Source: Bacillus alkalisoli
GTDB lineage: Bacteria > Bacillota > Bacilli > Bacillales > Bacillaceae_I
Assembly: GCF_002797415.1 (NCBI RefSeq)
Contig: NZ_KZ454944.1
Location: 1,506,665 to 1,570,664 of the forward strand
Length of the DNA stretch: 64,000 nucleotides
Direction of reading: 5' to 3'
Of the stretch, positions 28,095 through 37,375 are shown in pieces. The notes under the pieces were generated by a model that saw only the letters and a list, made by a program, of their open reading frames with translations, searched no databases and was not told the DNA's origin. The translations under genes and the position numbers were made by a program. Numbering within the stretch: the first letter of the stretch is position 1; each line of letters opens with the position of its first letter.

Positions 28095-29975
28095 ATGAAA
28101 AAAACAAGCCTAAAACTAATCGTTATCCTTTCCATTTCTACACTTCTATTTTATATGAATATAAGTTCAACATACGCGTTAGAACAGTACTCAACACGTG
28201 ATGAAATACCAGTTCAATATAAATGGAACTTAACAAAACTTTATAAAGACGAGGCATCATTTCAAAAAGATGTAAAAAAGCTAAAAAAGCTAGCGGACAC
28301 TTTTTCTAAGAAAGAAAAAGCAATAAATTTAGATGACCATTTAGAGTCACTTCTTCAAGAATATTTTCAGCTATATCGTCTATTTGAAAAAGTATATGTT
28401 TATGCACGGCTATCTTTTGACGTAAATATGAGTGACCCAACAGCGCAACAAAGATCGAATGAATTAGATGCGGTTTCTGTTTATGTAGTAGAAAGAACAA
28501 ACTGGTTTTCTAATGAAATACAAGCAATTCCTAAGAAAGAGTGGAAGAAGTTAATCTCGTCAAACCTACTTCAACCATACACATACTATTTAAAAGAAGT
28601 GTACGAAGAAAAAGATCATTCACTTCCGAAAGAAGTAGAAGATATTTTAATTCAAACAATGCCTTTTTTACATGCTCCGAGTGAGATTTTTACTATGATG
28701 TCAAAAGATTTGCAGTTACCATCTTTTAAAGTAAAAGAAGAGGAGTACTACTTAACTCCACAGATGTATAACGTGTATATGTCTAGTGATGATCGTGAAT
28801 TAAGGCTGGCGGCATTTACATCTTATTATGATACGTTAGGAAAGTATCAAGATAGTTTTGCTACGATTTTGGCGAACATTGTAAAGGCTAATAACTTTTT
28901 TGCTACAACAAAAAAATACGATAGTGCATTAGAAGCGAGTTTGGTTTCTAAAGACATTGATCCAAAAGTATATACAGAACTAATTAATACAGTAAACGAT
29001 TATTTACCATTATTTCATCGATATTTATTGTTAAAACAGAAATATACGGGACTAGATGAAATGTATGTTTATGATTTAGGTGCACCACCAAAAACGACAG
29101 TTAGAGAAGCTGAAGTACCAATTGAGGAAGCCAGAAAACTCGTAAAAGATGGATTAGATCCTTTAGGAGAAGAATATACGAAAAAAATTGAATATGCGTT
29201 TGATAACAATTGGATTGATGTATTTACAACAAAGGGTAAGGCAACTGGTGGATATCAGCTTTCCTTTTATGATGGAGACCCAAGTATTCTAATTAATTAT
29301 CAAGGATCACATCAAGATGTTATGACATTAGCACATGAGCTAGGACATGCCTTACATTCTTATCAATCCAATAAAAGTCAGCCATATCATAATGCTAGAT
29401 ACGTTACTTTTACAGCGGAAGTTGCTTCTACTTTAAACGAACATCTATTACATCAAAAGTGGATTAACGAAGCAAAGTCAAAAGAAGAAAAGCTCCAAGC
29501 GATGTACCGTTATTTAGAAGATTTCCGTGTGACATTGTTCCGCCAAACCCAATTTGCAGAGTTTGAAAAAGAAATACACGAAACATTACAAAATGGAGAA
29601 TCCCTTCATGCAGAAGCGATTAAAGATATTTATTTTTCACTAGTGGAAAAGTATTTCGGAAAAGATGTGAAAATGGATGAAAGAGTGGCAATGGAATGGG
29701 CGCGTGTGCCACACTTTTTCCATTCAAGTTTTTACACCTATCAATACGCTACAAGCTTTGCAGCTTCTGCTGCCCTGGCTGAGCAGTTAAAAGAAGAAGG
29801 CGAAGATGCTAGAACAAGAATTTCTGATAATCTTTTAGCAGCTGGGGGAAGCAAGCCACCAGTAGACATATTGAAAGACGCTGGCGTTGACATGAGTAAC
29901 AAGAAGCCAATTGTCCAAACGATGAAGAGATTTGAACAGCTTCTAGATGAGTTTGAAGAAATGTTAAACGAATAA
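28095..29975 (+). CDS. Exported M3-family oligoendopeptidase (PepF-like)
   Basis: 626 aa zinc peptidase. The M3 motif HELGH is at residues 414-418 (LAHELGHALHS) with the third ligand Glu in FTAEVASTLNEHLL. The middle and C-terminal parts match oligoendopeptidase F. Unlike cytosolic PepF it begins with a signal peptide or anchor (KLIVILSISTLLFYMNI, then SSTYALE). GGGGGAGATG precedes ATG 28095. Probably degrades peptides outside the membrane; exact specificity unknown. Confidence 0.88.
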   Translation: MKKTSLKLIVILSISTLLFYMNISSTYALEQYSTRDEIPVQYKWNLTKLYKDEASFQKDVKKLKKLADTFSKKEKAINLDDHLESLLQEYFQLYRLFEKVYVYARLSFDVNMSDPTAQQRSNELDAVSVYVVERTNWFSNEIQAIPKKEWKKLISSNLLQPYTYYLKEVYEEKDHSLPKEVEDILIQTMPFLHAPSEIFTMMSKDLQLPSFKVKEEEYYLTPQMYNVYMSSDDRELRLAAFTSYYDTLGKYQDSFATILANIVKANNFFATTKKYDSALEASLVSKDIDPKVYTELINTVNDYLPLFHRYLLLKQKYTGLDEMYVYDLGAPPKTTVREAEVPIEEARKLVKDGLDPLGEEYTKKIEYAFDNNWIDVFTTKGKATGGYQLSFYDGDPSILINYQGSHQDVMTLAHELGHALHSYQSNKSQPYHNARYVTFTAEVASTLNEHLLHQKWINEAKSKEEKLQAMYRYLEDFRVTLFRQTQFAEFEKEIHETLQNGESLHAEAIKDIYFSLVEKYFGKDVKMDERVAMEWARVPHFFHSSFYTYQYATSFAASAALAEQLKEEGEDARTRISDNLLAAGGSKPPVDILKDAGVDMSNKKPIVQTMKRFEQLLDEFEEMLNE

Positions 29976-29983
29976 GAGGATAG

Positions 29984-30010
29984 GCACTGGCAAATGGGTC
30001 AGTGCTTTCT
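29984..30010 (+). terminator. Weak terminator after the oligoendopeptidase
   Basis: Stem GCACTG (29984-29989) / CAGTGC (30000-30005), followed by TTTCTCT. Confidence 0.55.
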
Positions 30011-30144
30011 CTATGTAAAAATTTCATAATAGTATTTCGAATAGTAGTCATACATTATAAAAAGCACATTCTTATAAGTAAAAGTTAGTTGATTTTTCCG
30101 TTTTCCTATATAATGTTATCAGAAAAGTAGGAGAGGACATTTTT

Positions 30145-31116
30145 ATGAAAAAGTTTAAAATTGGCTACAGGACTGCTAAGACTGCACTAGGTACCACACT
30201 AGCCATATTCATCGCCCAGTTTTTCGGCTTAGAGTTTTATGTATCAGCGGGAATTATCGCCATTTTATGTATCCAAAACACAAAGAAAAAGTCATTGCAT
30301 AGTGCAAGCTCAAGGTTTGCAGCTTGTATACTAAGCTTAGTTTTTGCTTTCCTGTTTTTTGAAACAATTGGTTACCATCCAGTCGCAATTGGACTTTTAT
30401 TACTATTCTTTATTCCAGTAACCGTTATGTTGAAAATAACAGAAGGAATTGCAACTAGTTCCGTTATTCTTTTGCATGTATATTCAGTTAAAGATTATAC
30501 GTTTAGTTTAGTGCTAAACGAATTAGGTATTATTACGATTGGTATTGGTATTGCGCTTATCATGAATATTTACATGCCGAGCGTTGAAAAAGAATTAAAA
30601 ACATACCAACTCGAAATTGAGAGCAACTTCCAACAAATCTTGTTACAACTTGCCCAGTTTTTACGTCAAGGAGATACTGCCTGGGATGGAAAAGAATTGA
30701 CGGAGACTGCATCCATTTTGCATAAAGCAAAAAGCTTAGCTTTTAGAGACGTTGAAAATCATTTACGCCGAAATGAAAATAGTTTCTACCACTATTTTAA
30801 AATGAGAGAAAGACAATTAGATGTGATGGAAAGAATGGTACCAATCGTTGCTTCCATTGAAATGAATGTGGAGCAAGCAGCAATTGTTGCTGAGTTTTTA
30901 GAACAGTTAGCAGAATCAGTCCATCCAGGTAACACAGCAATTGTACATCTAAATAACTTGAGAGAAATGACGGAAATTTTTCAAGGAATGCCACTACCAG
31001 AAACGAGAATTGAGTTTGAAGCACGCGCCTCACTTCGTCATTTAGTAAAAGAATTAGAACAATATTTGATTATTAAATGTGATTTCAAAGGTGGCTTAAA
31101 ACAATATAATGCATGA
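30145..31116 (+). CDS. yqjA: Aromatic acid exporter family protein (YqjA-like)
   Basis: 323 aa. The N-terminal half has four to six transmembrane segments of the ArAE_1 type (GYRTAKTALGTTLAIFIAQFFG start) and the C-terminal half is a soluble helical domain (about 150-320). Same neighbourhood as B. subtilis yqjA-yqjB-yqjC-yqjD. Substrate unknown; membrane location is clear. Confidence 0.88.
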   Translation: MKKFKIGYRTAKTALGTTLAIFIAQFFGLEFYVSAGIIAILCIQNTKKKSLHSASSRFAACILSLVFAFLFFETIGYHPVAIGLLLLFFIPVTVMLKITEGIATSSVILLHVYSVKDYTFSLVLNELGIITIGIGIALIMNIYMPSVEKELKTYQLEIESNFQQILLQLAQFLRQGDTAWDGKELTETASILHKAKSLAFRDVENHLRRNENSFYHYFKMRERQLDVMERMVPIVASIEMNVEQAAIVAEFLEQLAESVHPGNTAIVHLNNLREMTEIFQGMPLPETRIEFEARASLRHLVKELEQYLIIKCDFKGGLKQYNA

Positions 31117-31185
31117 ATTCGGGCCAATGAATTACACTAAGAGTCAAAAGGCTGATTGATAAAGCCGATTGTAGAGGTGATATTC

Positions 31186-31695
31186 TTGGTCATTATTTAT
31201 GCTATCATCGTTGCACTCGTAACATCTCCATTATGGCCACTAGGACCCAATCCGTTACCTGGTGATCCATATATAATCGTGAATAAACAAACAAACGAGC
31301 TTGCATTTATTTATGAGGAAGAAATAAAAGAGATTCATTTCGTTGCAACAGGAAAATCAGAAGAATTAACACCAGAAGGGGAATTTAACATTATCGTAAA
31401 AGCGAAAGACCCTTATTATCGAAGAACTGACATTAAAGGTGGCGATCCGAAAAACCCTTTAGGAACTAGGTGGATTGGCTTTGATGCCGAAGAAACAGAC
31501 GGACGAACATATGGTGTGCACGGAACAAACAGTCCAGATTCCATAGGAAACTACGTTACACAAGGATGCATACGGTTAAACAATGAGAACGTGGAGAATT
31601 TGTACGGGAAAGTTCCAATCGGAACAAAAATTTGGATCCTCAAAAGCGATAAATCTTTTGAACAGTTAAGTAGAGAGAAAGGCATTATAAAATAA
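31186..31695 (+). CDS. yqjB: L,D-transpeptidase, YkuD family (YqjB-like)
   Basis: 169 aa. N-terminal membrane anchor (IIYAIIVALVTSPLW), then a YkuD domain with catalytic HGTNSPDSIG and QGCIRLNNENVENLY, where the Cys is the nucleophile. Such enzymes make 3-3 peptidoglycan crosslinks or act in the spore wall. TTG 31186 lies six bases after AGAGGTG; an upstream TTG at 31156 with a weaker site would add ten residues. B. subtilis YqjB is a paralog of YkuD. Confidence 0.86.
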   Translation: MVIIYAIIVALVTSPLWPLGPNPLPGDPYIIVNKQTNELAFIYEEEIKEIHFVATGKSEELTPEGEFNIIVKAKDPYYRRTDIKGGDPKNPLGTRWIGFDAEETDGRTYGVHGTNSPDSIGNYVTQGCIRLNNENVENLYGKVPIGTKIWILKSDKSFEQLSREKGIIK

Positions 31696-31698
31696 AAA

Positions 31699-31727
31699 AG
31701 TCCAGCAAAAGATTGCTGGACTCTTCT
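31699..31727 (+). terminator. Bidirectional terminator between yqjB and prli42
   Basis: Stem AGTCCAGCA (31699-31707) / TGCTGGACT (31714-31722), A-run before and T-rich sequence after. Confidence 0.85.
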
Positions 31728-31736
31728 CTTTATATT

Positions 31737-31832
31737 TTAGAAAAACGCTGCTGCGCCTGCAAATAACGTTGTGATTATCATAACACCAATCATTAAATAA
31801 ACTACAATCTTCTGGAATTTTCGGTTATGCAT
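31737..31832 (-). CDS. prli42: Stressosome membrane anchor Prli42
   Basis: 31 aa miniprotein: a short basic N-terminus (MHNRKFQK) followed by one transmembrane segment ending AGAAAFF. Length and pattern match Prli42, which tethers the stressosome to the membrane in Listeria and is conserved in bacilli. ATG 31832 is seven bases after GGAGTG. Confidence 0.85.
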   Translation of the reverse strand: MHNRKFQKIVVYLMIGVMIITTLFAGAAAFF

Positions 31833-31980
31833 CTATCATCACTCCTCGTTCAATATTCTGTCTCTATTGTACCTTGAATGAAAAAACTTCTCAAGTGGAC
31901 TTTACTAGATTTAGAGGAAGGATTATGCACGAACAATGTCGAAATAGTTGTAAGCTAAGTCAACAAAGGGGGAACTAGGG

Positions 31981-32400
31981 ATGATTAACAAAGTAGATCA
32001 TATAGGAATTGCAGTAAAATCCATTGAAGATGCCTTGCCTTTTTACACAGAGGTGTTGAAGTTATCCTTTGAAGCAGTAGAAATTGTTCCAGCGCAACGA
32101 GTTAGGGTAGCTTTTATCAAGGCAGGCAACTGTAAAATAGAATTGCTAGAGCCAACTTCATTGAATAGCCCAGTTGCAAAGTTCATTGAAAAGCGAGGCG
32201 AAGGCATTCATCATATTGCACTAGCTGTAGATGATATCGAAGGAAGAATACAAGAATTTGTAGACAATGGTATTCCAATGATAGATACGTCATCAAGAAT
32301 AGGTGCAGGTGGAGCTAACATAGCCTTTTTACATCCAAAAGCCGCATCTGGTGTGTTATACGAACTATGTGAAAAGAGGGGTAGTAACAATGACAATTGA
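31981..32400 (+). CDS. mce: Methylmalonyl-CoA epimerase
   Basis: 139 aa vicinal-oxygen-chelate protein starting INKVDHIGIAVKSIEDALPFY, with EKRGEGIHHIALAVDDI and YELCEK supplying metal ligands. Converts (S)- to (R)-methylmalonyl-CoA for MutAB. Position corresponds to B. subtilis yqjC. Overlaps the carboxylase gene by 11 bp. Confidence 0.93.
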   Translation: MINKVDHIGIAVKSIEDALPFYTEVLKLSFEAVEIVPAQRVRVAFIKAGNCKIELLEPTSLNSPVAKFIEKRGEGIHHIALAVDDIEGRIQEFVDNGIPMIDTSSRIGAGGANIAFLHPKAASGVLYELCEKRGSNNDN

Positions 32401-33943
32401 TATATATGAAAAAATTAATGAATTGTACGATCGCCGTCGTGAAGTAGAGTTAGGTGGAGGCGATGACCGAATCGAAAAGCAGCACGAAAAAGGAAAATTG
32501 ACAGCAAGAGAACGTATCGAATTGTTAGTTGATGAAGGGACATTCGTAGAATTAAACCCATTTATTGAGCACCGCTGTCATGACTTCGGCCTACATAACA
32601 AAAAAGGTCCTGGAGATGGAGTAGTAACTGGCTTTGGAAAAGTTAATGGAAAACCAATTTACTTGTTTTCGCAAGATTTCACCGTGTTCGGGGGAGCACT
32701 CGGAGAAATGCATGCGAAAAAAATTGCCAATGTGATGGATCTAGCTGCTAAAAATGGCACTCCAATCGTTGGTCTGAATGACTCTGGAGGAGCAAGAATT
32801 CAAGAAGGAGTTCTCTCTTTAGATGGTTACGGCCATATTTTTTATCGAAACTCTATTTATTCCGGTGTAGTACCACAAATTTCTGTCATTATGGGCCCAT
32901 GTGCGGGTGGTGCTGTTTACTCTCCAGCCATAACAGACTTTGTGTTCATGGTGGAAGAAACAAGTCAAATGTTTATTACTGGACCAAAAGTTATTGAGAC
33001 TGTTACAGGCGAAAAAATAAGCTCGGATGATCTAGGTGGCGCAAAAGTTCATAACTCCATTAGTGGTAATGCACATTTTTCCGGAAAAACAGAAGAAGAA
33101 GTATTAGCACAAGTTCGTAAGTTGCTAAGCTACTTGCCACAAAATAATGAGCAAAAGCCTGATCGCATTTCTTGTGAAGAAGGAGACGACTATCGAGCAG
33201 ATCTTGCCGATGCAATTCCTTTCGATGCAATAAGACCGTATGACGTTCGAATAGTCATTAATCAAGTGGTGGATGAAGGTTCATTTATGGAAGTTCAAAA
33301 AGACTTTGCGAAAAATATCGTGATAGGATTAGCCAGAATTAAAGGTGAAGTGGTAGGACTTGTGTGTAACCAGCCGAAAGTGATGGCTGGTGGCCTTGAT
33401 ATTGATTCATCAGATAAAGCGGCACGTTTTATCCGTTTCTGCGATTCATTCAACATTCCAATTATTACTTTTGAAGATGTGACTGGCTTTTTCCCAGGTG
33501 TAAAACAAGAGCACGGTGGAATTATTCGTCACGGGGCGAAAATTTTGTATGCATATTCAGAAGCAACGGTGCCTAAATTAACAGTCATTTTACGCAAGGC
33601 TTATGGTGGAGCATACGTGGCATTAAACAGTAAATCAATTGGTGCTGATTTAGTGTACGCATGGCCAAACGCTGAGATTGCGGTAATGGGTCCTCAAGGT
33701 GCAGCAAATATTATTTTTGCTAGAGAAATTAACGAGAGTGAAAACCCGGAAGAAACAAGAGCACAAAAGATAGAAGAGTACCGTGAAAAATTTGCAAATC
33801 CATATGTTGCCGCTAGTCAAGGTATGGTTGATGACGTTATTGATCCAAGAGAAACTCGTATTAAATTAATTCAATCATTAGAAATGCTTCGTAACAAAAA
33901 AGAAACCCGGCCTTACAAGAAACACGGAAACATCCCTTTATAA
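32390..33943 (+). CDS. yqjD: Propionyl/methylmalonyl-CoA carboxylase beta subunit
   Basis: 517 aa carboxyltransferase. N-terminal half has GPGDGVVTGFGKVNGKP and GGARIQEGVLSL; C-terminal half has VAGLD-like KVMAGGLDIDSSDKAARF, FEDVTGFFPGVKQEHGGIIRHGAK and KAYGGAYVAL. Biotin and acyl-CoA binding glycines are intact. ATG 32390 follows GAGGGG; an upstream frame start lies inside mce. Product feeds Mce and MutAB. No biotin carboxylase or carrier gene is in this window. Confidence 0.92.
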   Translation: MTIDIYEKINELYDRRREVELGGGDDRIEKQHEKGKLTARERIELLVDEGTFVELNPFIEHRCHDFGLHNKKGPGDGVVTGFGKVNGKPIYLFSQDFTVFGGALGEMHAKKIANVMDLAAKNGTPIVGLNDSGGARIQEGVLSLDGYGHIFYRNSIYSGVVPQISVIMGPCAGGAVYSPAITDFVFMVEETSQMFITGPKVIETVTGEKISSDDLGGAKVHNSISGNAHFSGKTEEEVLAQVRKLLSYLPQNNEQKPDRISCEEGDDYRADLADAIPFDAIRPYDVRIVINQVVDEGSFMEVQKDFAKNIVIGLARIKGEVVGLVCNQPKVMAGGLDIDSSDKAARFIRFCDSFNIPIITFEDVTGFFPGVKQEHGGIIRHGAKILYAYSEATVPKLTVILRKAYGGAYVALNSKSIGADLVYAWPNAEIAVMGPQGAANIIFAREINESENPEETRAQKIEEYREKFANPYVAASQGMVDDVIDPRETRIKLIQSLEMLRNKKETRPYKKHGNIPL

Positions 33944-34011
33944 GTTCTGTTATTGAAGTATTCATCTTTAATAATATAAGGAAAATGAAATTATATTTAT
34001 ATATATTCAAC

Positions 34012-34072
34012 TGCCGGTTGTATGACCGCCTCCCCTGCGGAAAGCGCTCATACAACCGGCACGTTTTTATTT
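34012..34072 (+). terminator. Terminator of mce-yqjD with repeat-like loop
   Basis: A perfect 14 bp stem (34012-34025 / 34048-34061) with a T-rich tail. The 22 base loop contains CCCCTGCGGAAAGCG, a block shared with the intergenic repeats at 24446 and 27737. Confidence 0.88.
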
Positions 34073-34183
34073 TCACGACTAAGTTGTTCAGAAAGTTCAT
34101 TTTAAACAGTCAATATTTCCTACAATCGTGAAAATAAGATATAATGTGACATATAGTTATAAGTAATTAGGAGGAAATACATA

Positions 34184-35302
34184 ATGATTAATCAAGAACG
34201 CTTAGTAGAAGAATTTTTAGAGCTAGTTCAAGTAGATTCCGAAACAAGATTCGAAGCAGAAATTTGTAAAGTGTTAAAAGATAAATTCTCTACACTAGGT
34301 GTAGAAGTTTTTGAAGATGACACAATGGAGCAAACTGGTCATGGTGCAGGAAACTTAGTTTGTACATTACCAGGAACAAAAGAAGGAGTAGACACTATCT
34401 ACTTTACTGCTCATATGGACACAGTTATACCTGGAAAAGGTATCAAACCTTCCATTGAAAACGGGTATGTAATAACGGATGGAACGACTATTTTAGGTGC
34501 AGATGACAAAGCTGGTATTGCAGCAATGTTTGAAGCAATTAGAGTATTAAAAGAAAATAATATAGAGCATGGAACGATTCAATTCATTATCACAGTTGGA
34601 GAAGAATCCGGTCTTGTAGGAGCGAAAGTATTAGACCCAAGTTTAGTAAAAGCATCTTACGGTTTCGCGTTAGATAGTGATGGAAAAGTAGGTAACATTA
34701 TCGTTGCTGCTCCAACACAAGCAAAAGTAAAAGCGACTATTTATGGTAAAACAGCTCATGCAGGTGTTGCTCCAGAAAAAGGTGTTTCTGCAATAACTTT
34801 AGCTGCAAAAGCTATTTCGAAAATGCCTCTTGGAAGAATTGATGAAGAAACTACTGCTAATATCGGTCGATTCGAAGGTGGCGGACCAACAAATATCGTT
34901 TGTGATCGTGTAGATATTTTAGCAGAAGCTCGCTCATTACTGCCTGAAAAGATGGAAGCACAAGTCGAAAAAATGAAAACAGCTTTTGAAACAGCTGCAT
35001 CTGAAAATGGCGGTAGAGCAGAAGTTGACGTAGAAATCATGTACCCTGGTTTTAAGTATGGTGAGGGTGACCATGTTGTAGAAGTTGCTAAACGTGCGGT
35101 ATCTGCAATCGGTCGTACACCAGCACTACAAAAAAGTGGTGGTGGTAGTGATGCTAATGTTATCGCAGGATTTGGTGTACCAACTGTTAACTTAGCAGTG
35201 GGATATGAAGAAATTCACACTACTAATGAAAGAATGCCAATTGAAGAGTTAGTGAAAACAACAGAACTAGTTGTTTCTATTATGAAAGAAGTAGCAAAAT
35301 AA
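34184..35302 (+). CDS. yqjE: M20 metallopeptidase, peptidase T-like (YqjE)
   Basis: 372 aa di-zinc aminopeptidase/tripeptidase-like protein. Metal sites TAHMDTV, GADDKAGIAAM and VGEESGLVGAK; C-terminal SGGGSDANVIAGFG and a His in GYEEIHTTNE. Dimerisation domain at about 180-290. AGGAGG before ATG. Same neighbourhood as B. subtilis yqjE. Confidence 0.92.
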   Translation: MINQERLVEEFLELVQVDSETRFEAEICKVLKDKFSTLGVEVFEDDTMEQTGHGAGNLVCTLPGTKEGVDTIYFTAHMDTVIPGKGIKPSIENGYVITDGTTILGADDKAGIAAMFEAIRVLKENNIEHGTIQFIITVGEESGLVGAKVLDPSLVKASYGFALDSDGKVGNIIVAAPTQAKVKATIYGKTAHAGVAPEKGVSAITLAAKAISKMPLGRIDEETTANIGRFEGGGPTNIVCDRVDILAEARSLLPEKMEAQVEKMKTAFETAASENGGRAEVDVEIMYPGFKYGEGDHVVEVAKRAVSAIGRTPALQKSGGGSDANVIAGFGVPTVNLAVGYEEIHTTNERMPIEELVKTTELVVSIMKEVAK

Positions 35303-35314
35303 TATAGTTTACTT

Positions 35315-35352
35315 AAGAAGCTTGGTAACTGAAAAGCCAAGCTTCTTTTAAA
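35315..35352 (+). terminator. Terminator of yqjE
   Basis: Stem AAGAAGCTTGG (35315-35325) / CCAAGCTTCTT (35337-35347), with a short T/A tail. Confidence 0.82.
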
Positions 35353-35383
35353 TACAGATTGTTGATTTTAGGGGGTTCATTAG

Positions 35384-35845
35384 ATGGAAGCATTAAAATT
35401 AGTAACCTTTGAGACGAATGGTGAAACATATGGGATTGATGTAAAGTTTGTCATTTCCATTGAAAAAGTGTTACCCATACACCCTGTGCCACACTTGCCG
35501 AATTATGTGTTAGGTATTACAAAAGTACGAAATGAGTTAATTCCTGTCTTCGATATGAAGCATATGTTATTTCAGACAGTGACTGAAAAAAATGAGAAAG
35601 CTAGATTGATAGTTGTTGAAACAGAAGCGTTTGCTGCTTCATTTTTAGTGGAAGATGCTAAAGAAATTATAGATGTGCCTGCAGAAAATATGAAACTATT
35701 ATCTATTTTAACAGCGACACCATATTTGAAAGGCATCGCTCAATTACCAAATAAATTAATCTCGATCGTTGAGCCTACGGAAATGGTATCTACTTTTACA
35801 AATGTGTCGCAAATAAAAGATGCACTTGTAGAGCAAGAAGTTTAA
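35384..35845 (+). CDS. Orphan CheW-domain protein
   Basis: 153 aa single CheW domain: LVTFETNGETYGIDVKFVISIEK start, the conserved YVLGITKVRNELIPVFDMK strand-turn, and a C-terminal LPNKLISIVEP strand. CheW couples chemoreceptors to CheA. Here it is a monocistronic unit, with its own terminator, far from any chemotaxis genes in view. No receiver domain, so not CheV. The AGGGGG site precedes the start. Confidence 0.88.
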   Translation: MEALKLVTFETNGETYGIDVKFVISIEKVLPIHPVPHLPNYVLGITKVRNELIPVFDMKHMLFQTVTEKNEKARLIVVETEAFAASFLVEDAKEIIDVPAENMKLLSILTATPYLKGIAQLPNKLISIVEPTEMVSTFTNVSQIKDALVEQEV

Positions 35846-35861
35846 TCATATTTAAAAAGTA

Positions 35862-35900
35862 CACCTTGTTTATGTATCATGGACAAGGTGCATTTTTTTT
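35862..35900 (+). terminator. Terminator of the cheW-like gene
   Basis: Stem CACCTTGT (35862-35869) / ACAAGGTG (35883-35890), then a run of eight T. Confidence 0.88.
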
Positions 35901-35942
35901 ATTGTATAATATAAATAATTATTTTCGAATGGAGGAAGTGGC

Positions 35943-37184
35943 ATGGCCAGAGAAACTAGTAAAGCAAGAATTATTTTCCATGTGGATATGAATAGTTTTT
36001 ATGCATCGGTTGAAATGGCTCATGATCCTTCCTTACGAGGTAAGCCCGTTGCTGTTGCTGGAAACATAGAAGAGAGAAAAGGGATAATTATTACATGTAG
36101 TTATGAAGCTCGTGCATTCGGTGTGAAAACGACAATGCCGATATGGGAAGCAAAGAAAAAATGTCCAGGTCTTATTTTACGTAAGCCAAACTTTGAACGG
36201 TATCGTGCCAGCTCCATGGCAATGTTTGATTTACTTCGAAACTATTCGGATATGGTTGAACCAGTTTCTATAGATGAAGGATATATAGATATTACAGATA
36301 CCGAATATTCTAAGCAAGCGATTAAGCTGGCAGAGGAAATACAAAAGCGTCTAGTAGAAGAGTTAATGCTACCATGTAGTATAGGTATTGCACCGAATAA
36401 ATTTTTAGCAAAAATGGCGTCCAATATGAAAAAACCGTTAGGAATTACAATTTTACGAAAAAGAGAAATTCCTACTATCCTCTGGCCATTGCCAGTTGGT
36501 GAAATGCACGGTGTAGGAAATAAAACAGCGGAAAAACTAATGGGAATCGGAATAAAAACAATTAAAGATTTAGCAAATGCAGACTTGTATCAAGTGAAGC
36601 AACTATTAGGAATAAACGGTGAGAGACTTATTAATAAAGCAAATGGGGCGGATAACCGACCTGTTGATCCAGATTCAGTAGATGATTTTAAAAGTATTGG
36701 TAACTCTACTACGTTAAAAGAAGATAGTGATAATGAGCGAGAGTTACATTCTGTCCTTCAAAGTCTCTCTAACTCCGTGGCAGAAAAAATGAAAAGAAAA
36801 AATGTAGTAAGTAATAATATTCAGTTAACGATTCGTTATGGCAATCGTAAAACAGTAAACCGAAGTAGATTGTTAGAAAATCCGGTTAGTAAAGAAGATG
36901 CCATACTTCAAGCTGCATTGTTTTTGCTGAAAAAACACTGGAACGGTGAGCCTATTCGACTGTTAGGAGTTACCGCACAAGACTTAACAGATAAACAATC
37001 CTCAACGAAGCAATTAGATATTTTCTCGTTCCAAGAAGATGCAAAAGATGAGCCATTGTTAAAAACAATTGATAAGTTAAAGGAGAAATTTGGGCAAAAT
37101 GTCATACAAAAAGGCGTTGTTGTGAAAAATGCCCCAAGTAAAGCAAAAATTACAACAAGTTTTCAAAAAGATTTTTTGAAATAA
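35943..37184 (+). CDS. dinB: DNA polymerase IV (Y family, PolY1)
   Basis: 413 aa translesion polymerase. Palm residues in HVDMNSFYASVE and SIDEGYIDI; thumb and little-finger domains follow; a helix-hairpin-helix region (MHGVGNKTAEKLMGIGIKT) is near 190. C-terminal QLDIFSFQ resembles a beta-clamp binding motif. AATGGAGGAAG before ATG. No LexA box is visible upstream. Confidence 0.95.
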   Translation: MARETSKARIIFHVDMNSFYASVEMAHDPSLRGKPVAVAGNIEERKGIIITCSYEARAFGVKTTMPIWEAKKKCPGLILRKPNFERYRASSMAMFDLLRNYSDMVEPVSIDEGYIDITDTEYSKQAIKLAEEIQKRLVEELMLPCSIGIAPNKFLAKMASNMKKPLGITILRKREIPTILWPLPVGEMHGVGNKTAEKLMGIGIKTIKDLANADLYQVKQLLGINGERLINKANGADNRPVDPDSVDDFKSIGNSTTLKEDSDNERELHSVLQSLSNSVAEKMKRKNVVSNNIQLTIRYGNRKTVNRSRLLENPVSKEDAILQAALFLLKKHWNGEPIRLLGVTAQDLTDKQSSTKQLDIFSFQEDAKDEPLLKTIDKLKEKFGQNVIQKGVVVKNAPSKAKITTSFQKDFLK

Positions 37185-37187
37185 ATG

Positions 37188-37219
37188 AGCTAATCCAATT
37201 ATTCAGGGTTAGCTTTTTT
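37188..37219 (+). terminator. Terminator of dinB
   Basis: Stem AGCTAATCC (37188-37196) / GGGTTAGCT (37206-37214), one wobble, then a T-run. It overlaps the 3' end of the convergent small gene. Confidence 0.82.
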
Positions 37220-37375
37220 GTTTTTAAATAGATAGTGAGCTATTTCTTCTTTGCATAAGCTTGTTACAGAAGAAAGTGTATCCAGGTCGTTAGTAACACC
37301 TTGGTCGACTAATCTTTTAGCAATGATTAAAGCTTCTAGTTTTTGGTTATGTTTTGTATTAATAGTTGTTTCCAT
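37199..37375 (-). CDS. Small soluble protein, second gene of a LexA-type operon
   Basis: 58 aa, METTINTKHNQKLEALIIAK at the start, mostly helical, ending KNKKANPE. I do not recognise a family. ATG 37375 follows GAGG by 9-10 bases and overlaps the end of the preceding gene by 17 bp, implying translational coupling. Too short for many gene callers. Transcribed from the promoter at 37615-37643. Confidence 0.7.
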   Translation of the reverse strand: METTINTKHNQKLEALIIAKRLVDQGVTNDLDTLSSVTSLCKEEIAHYLFKNKKANPE

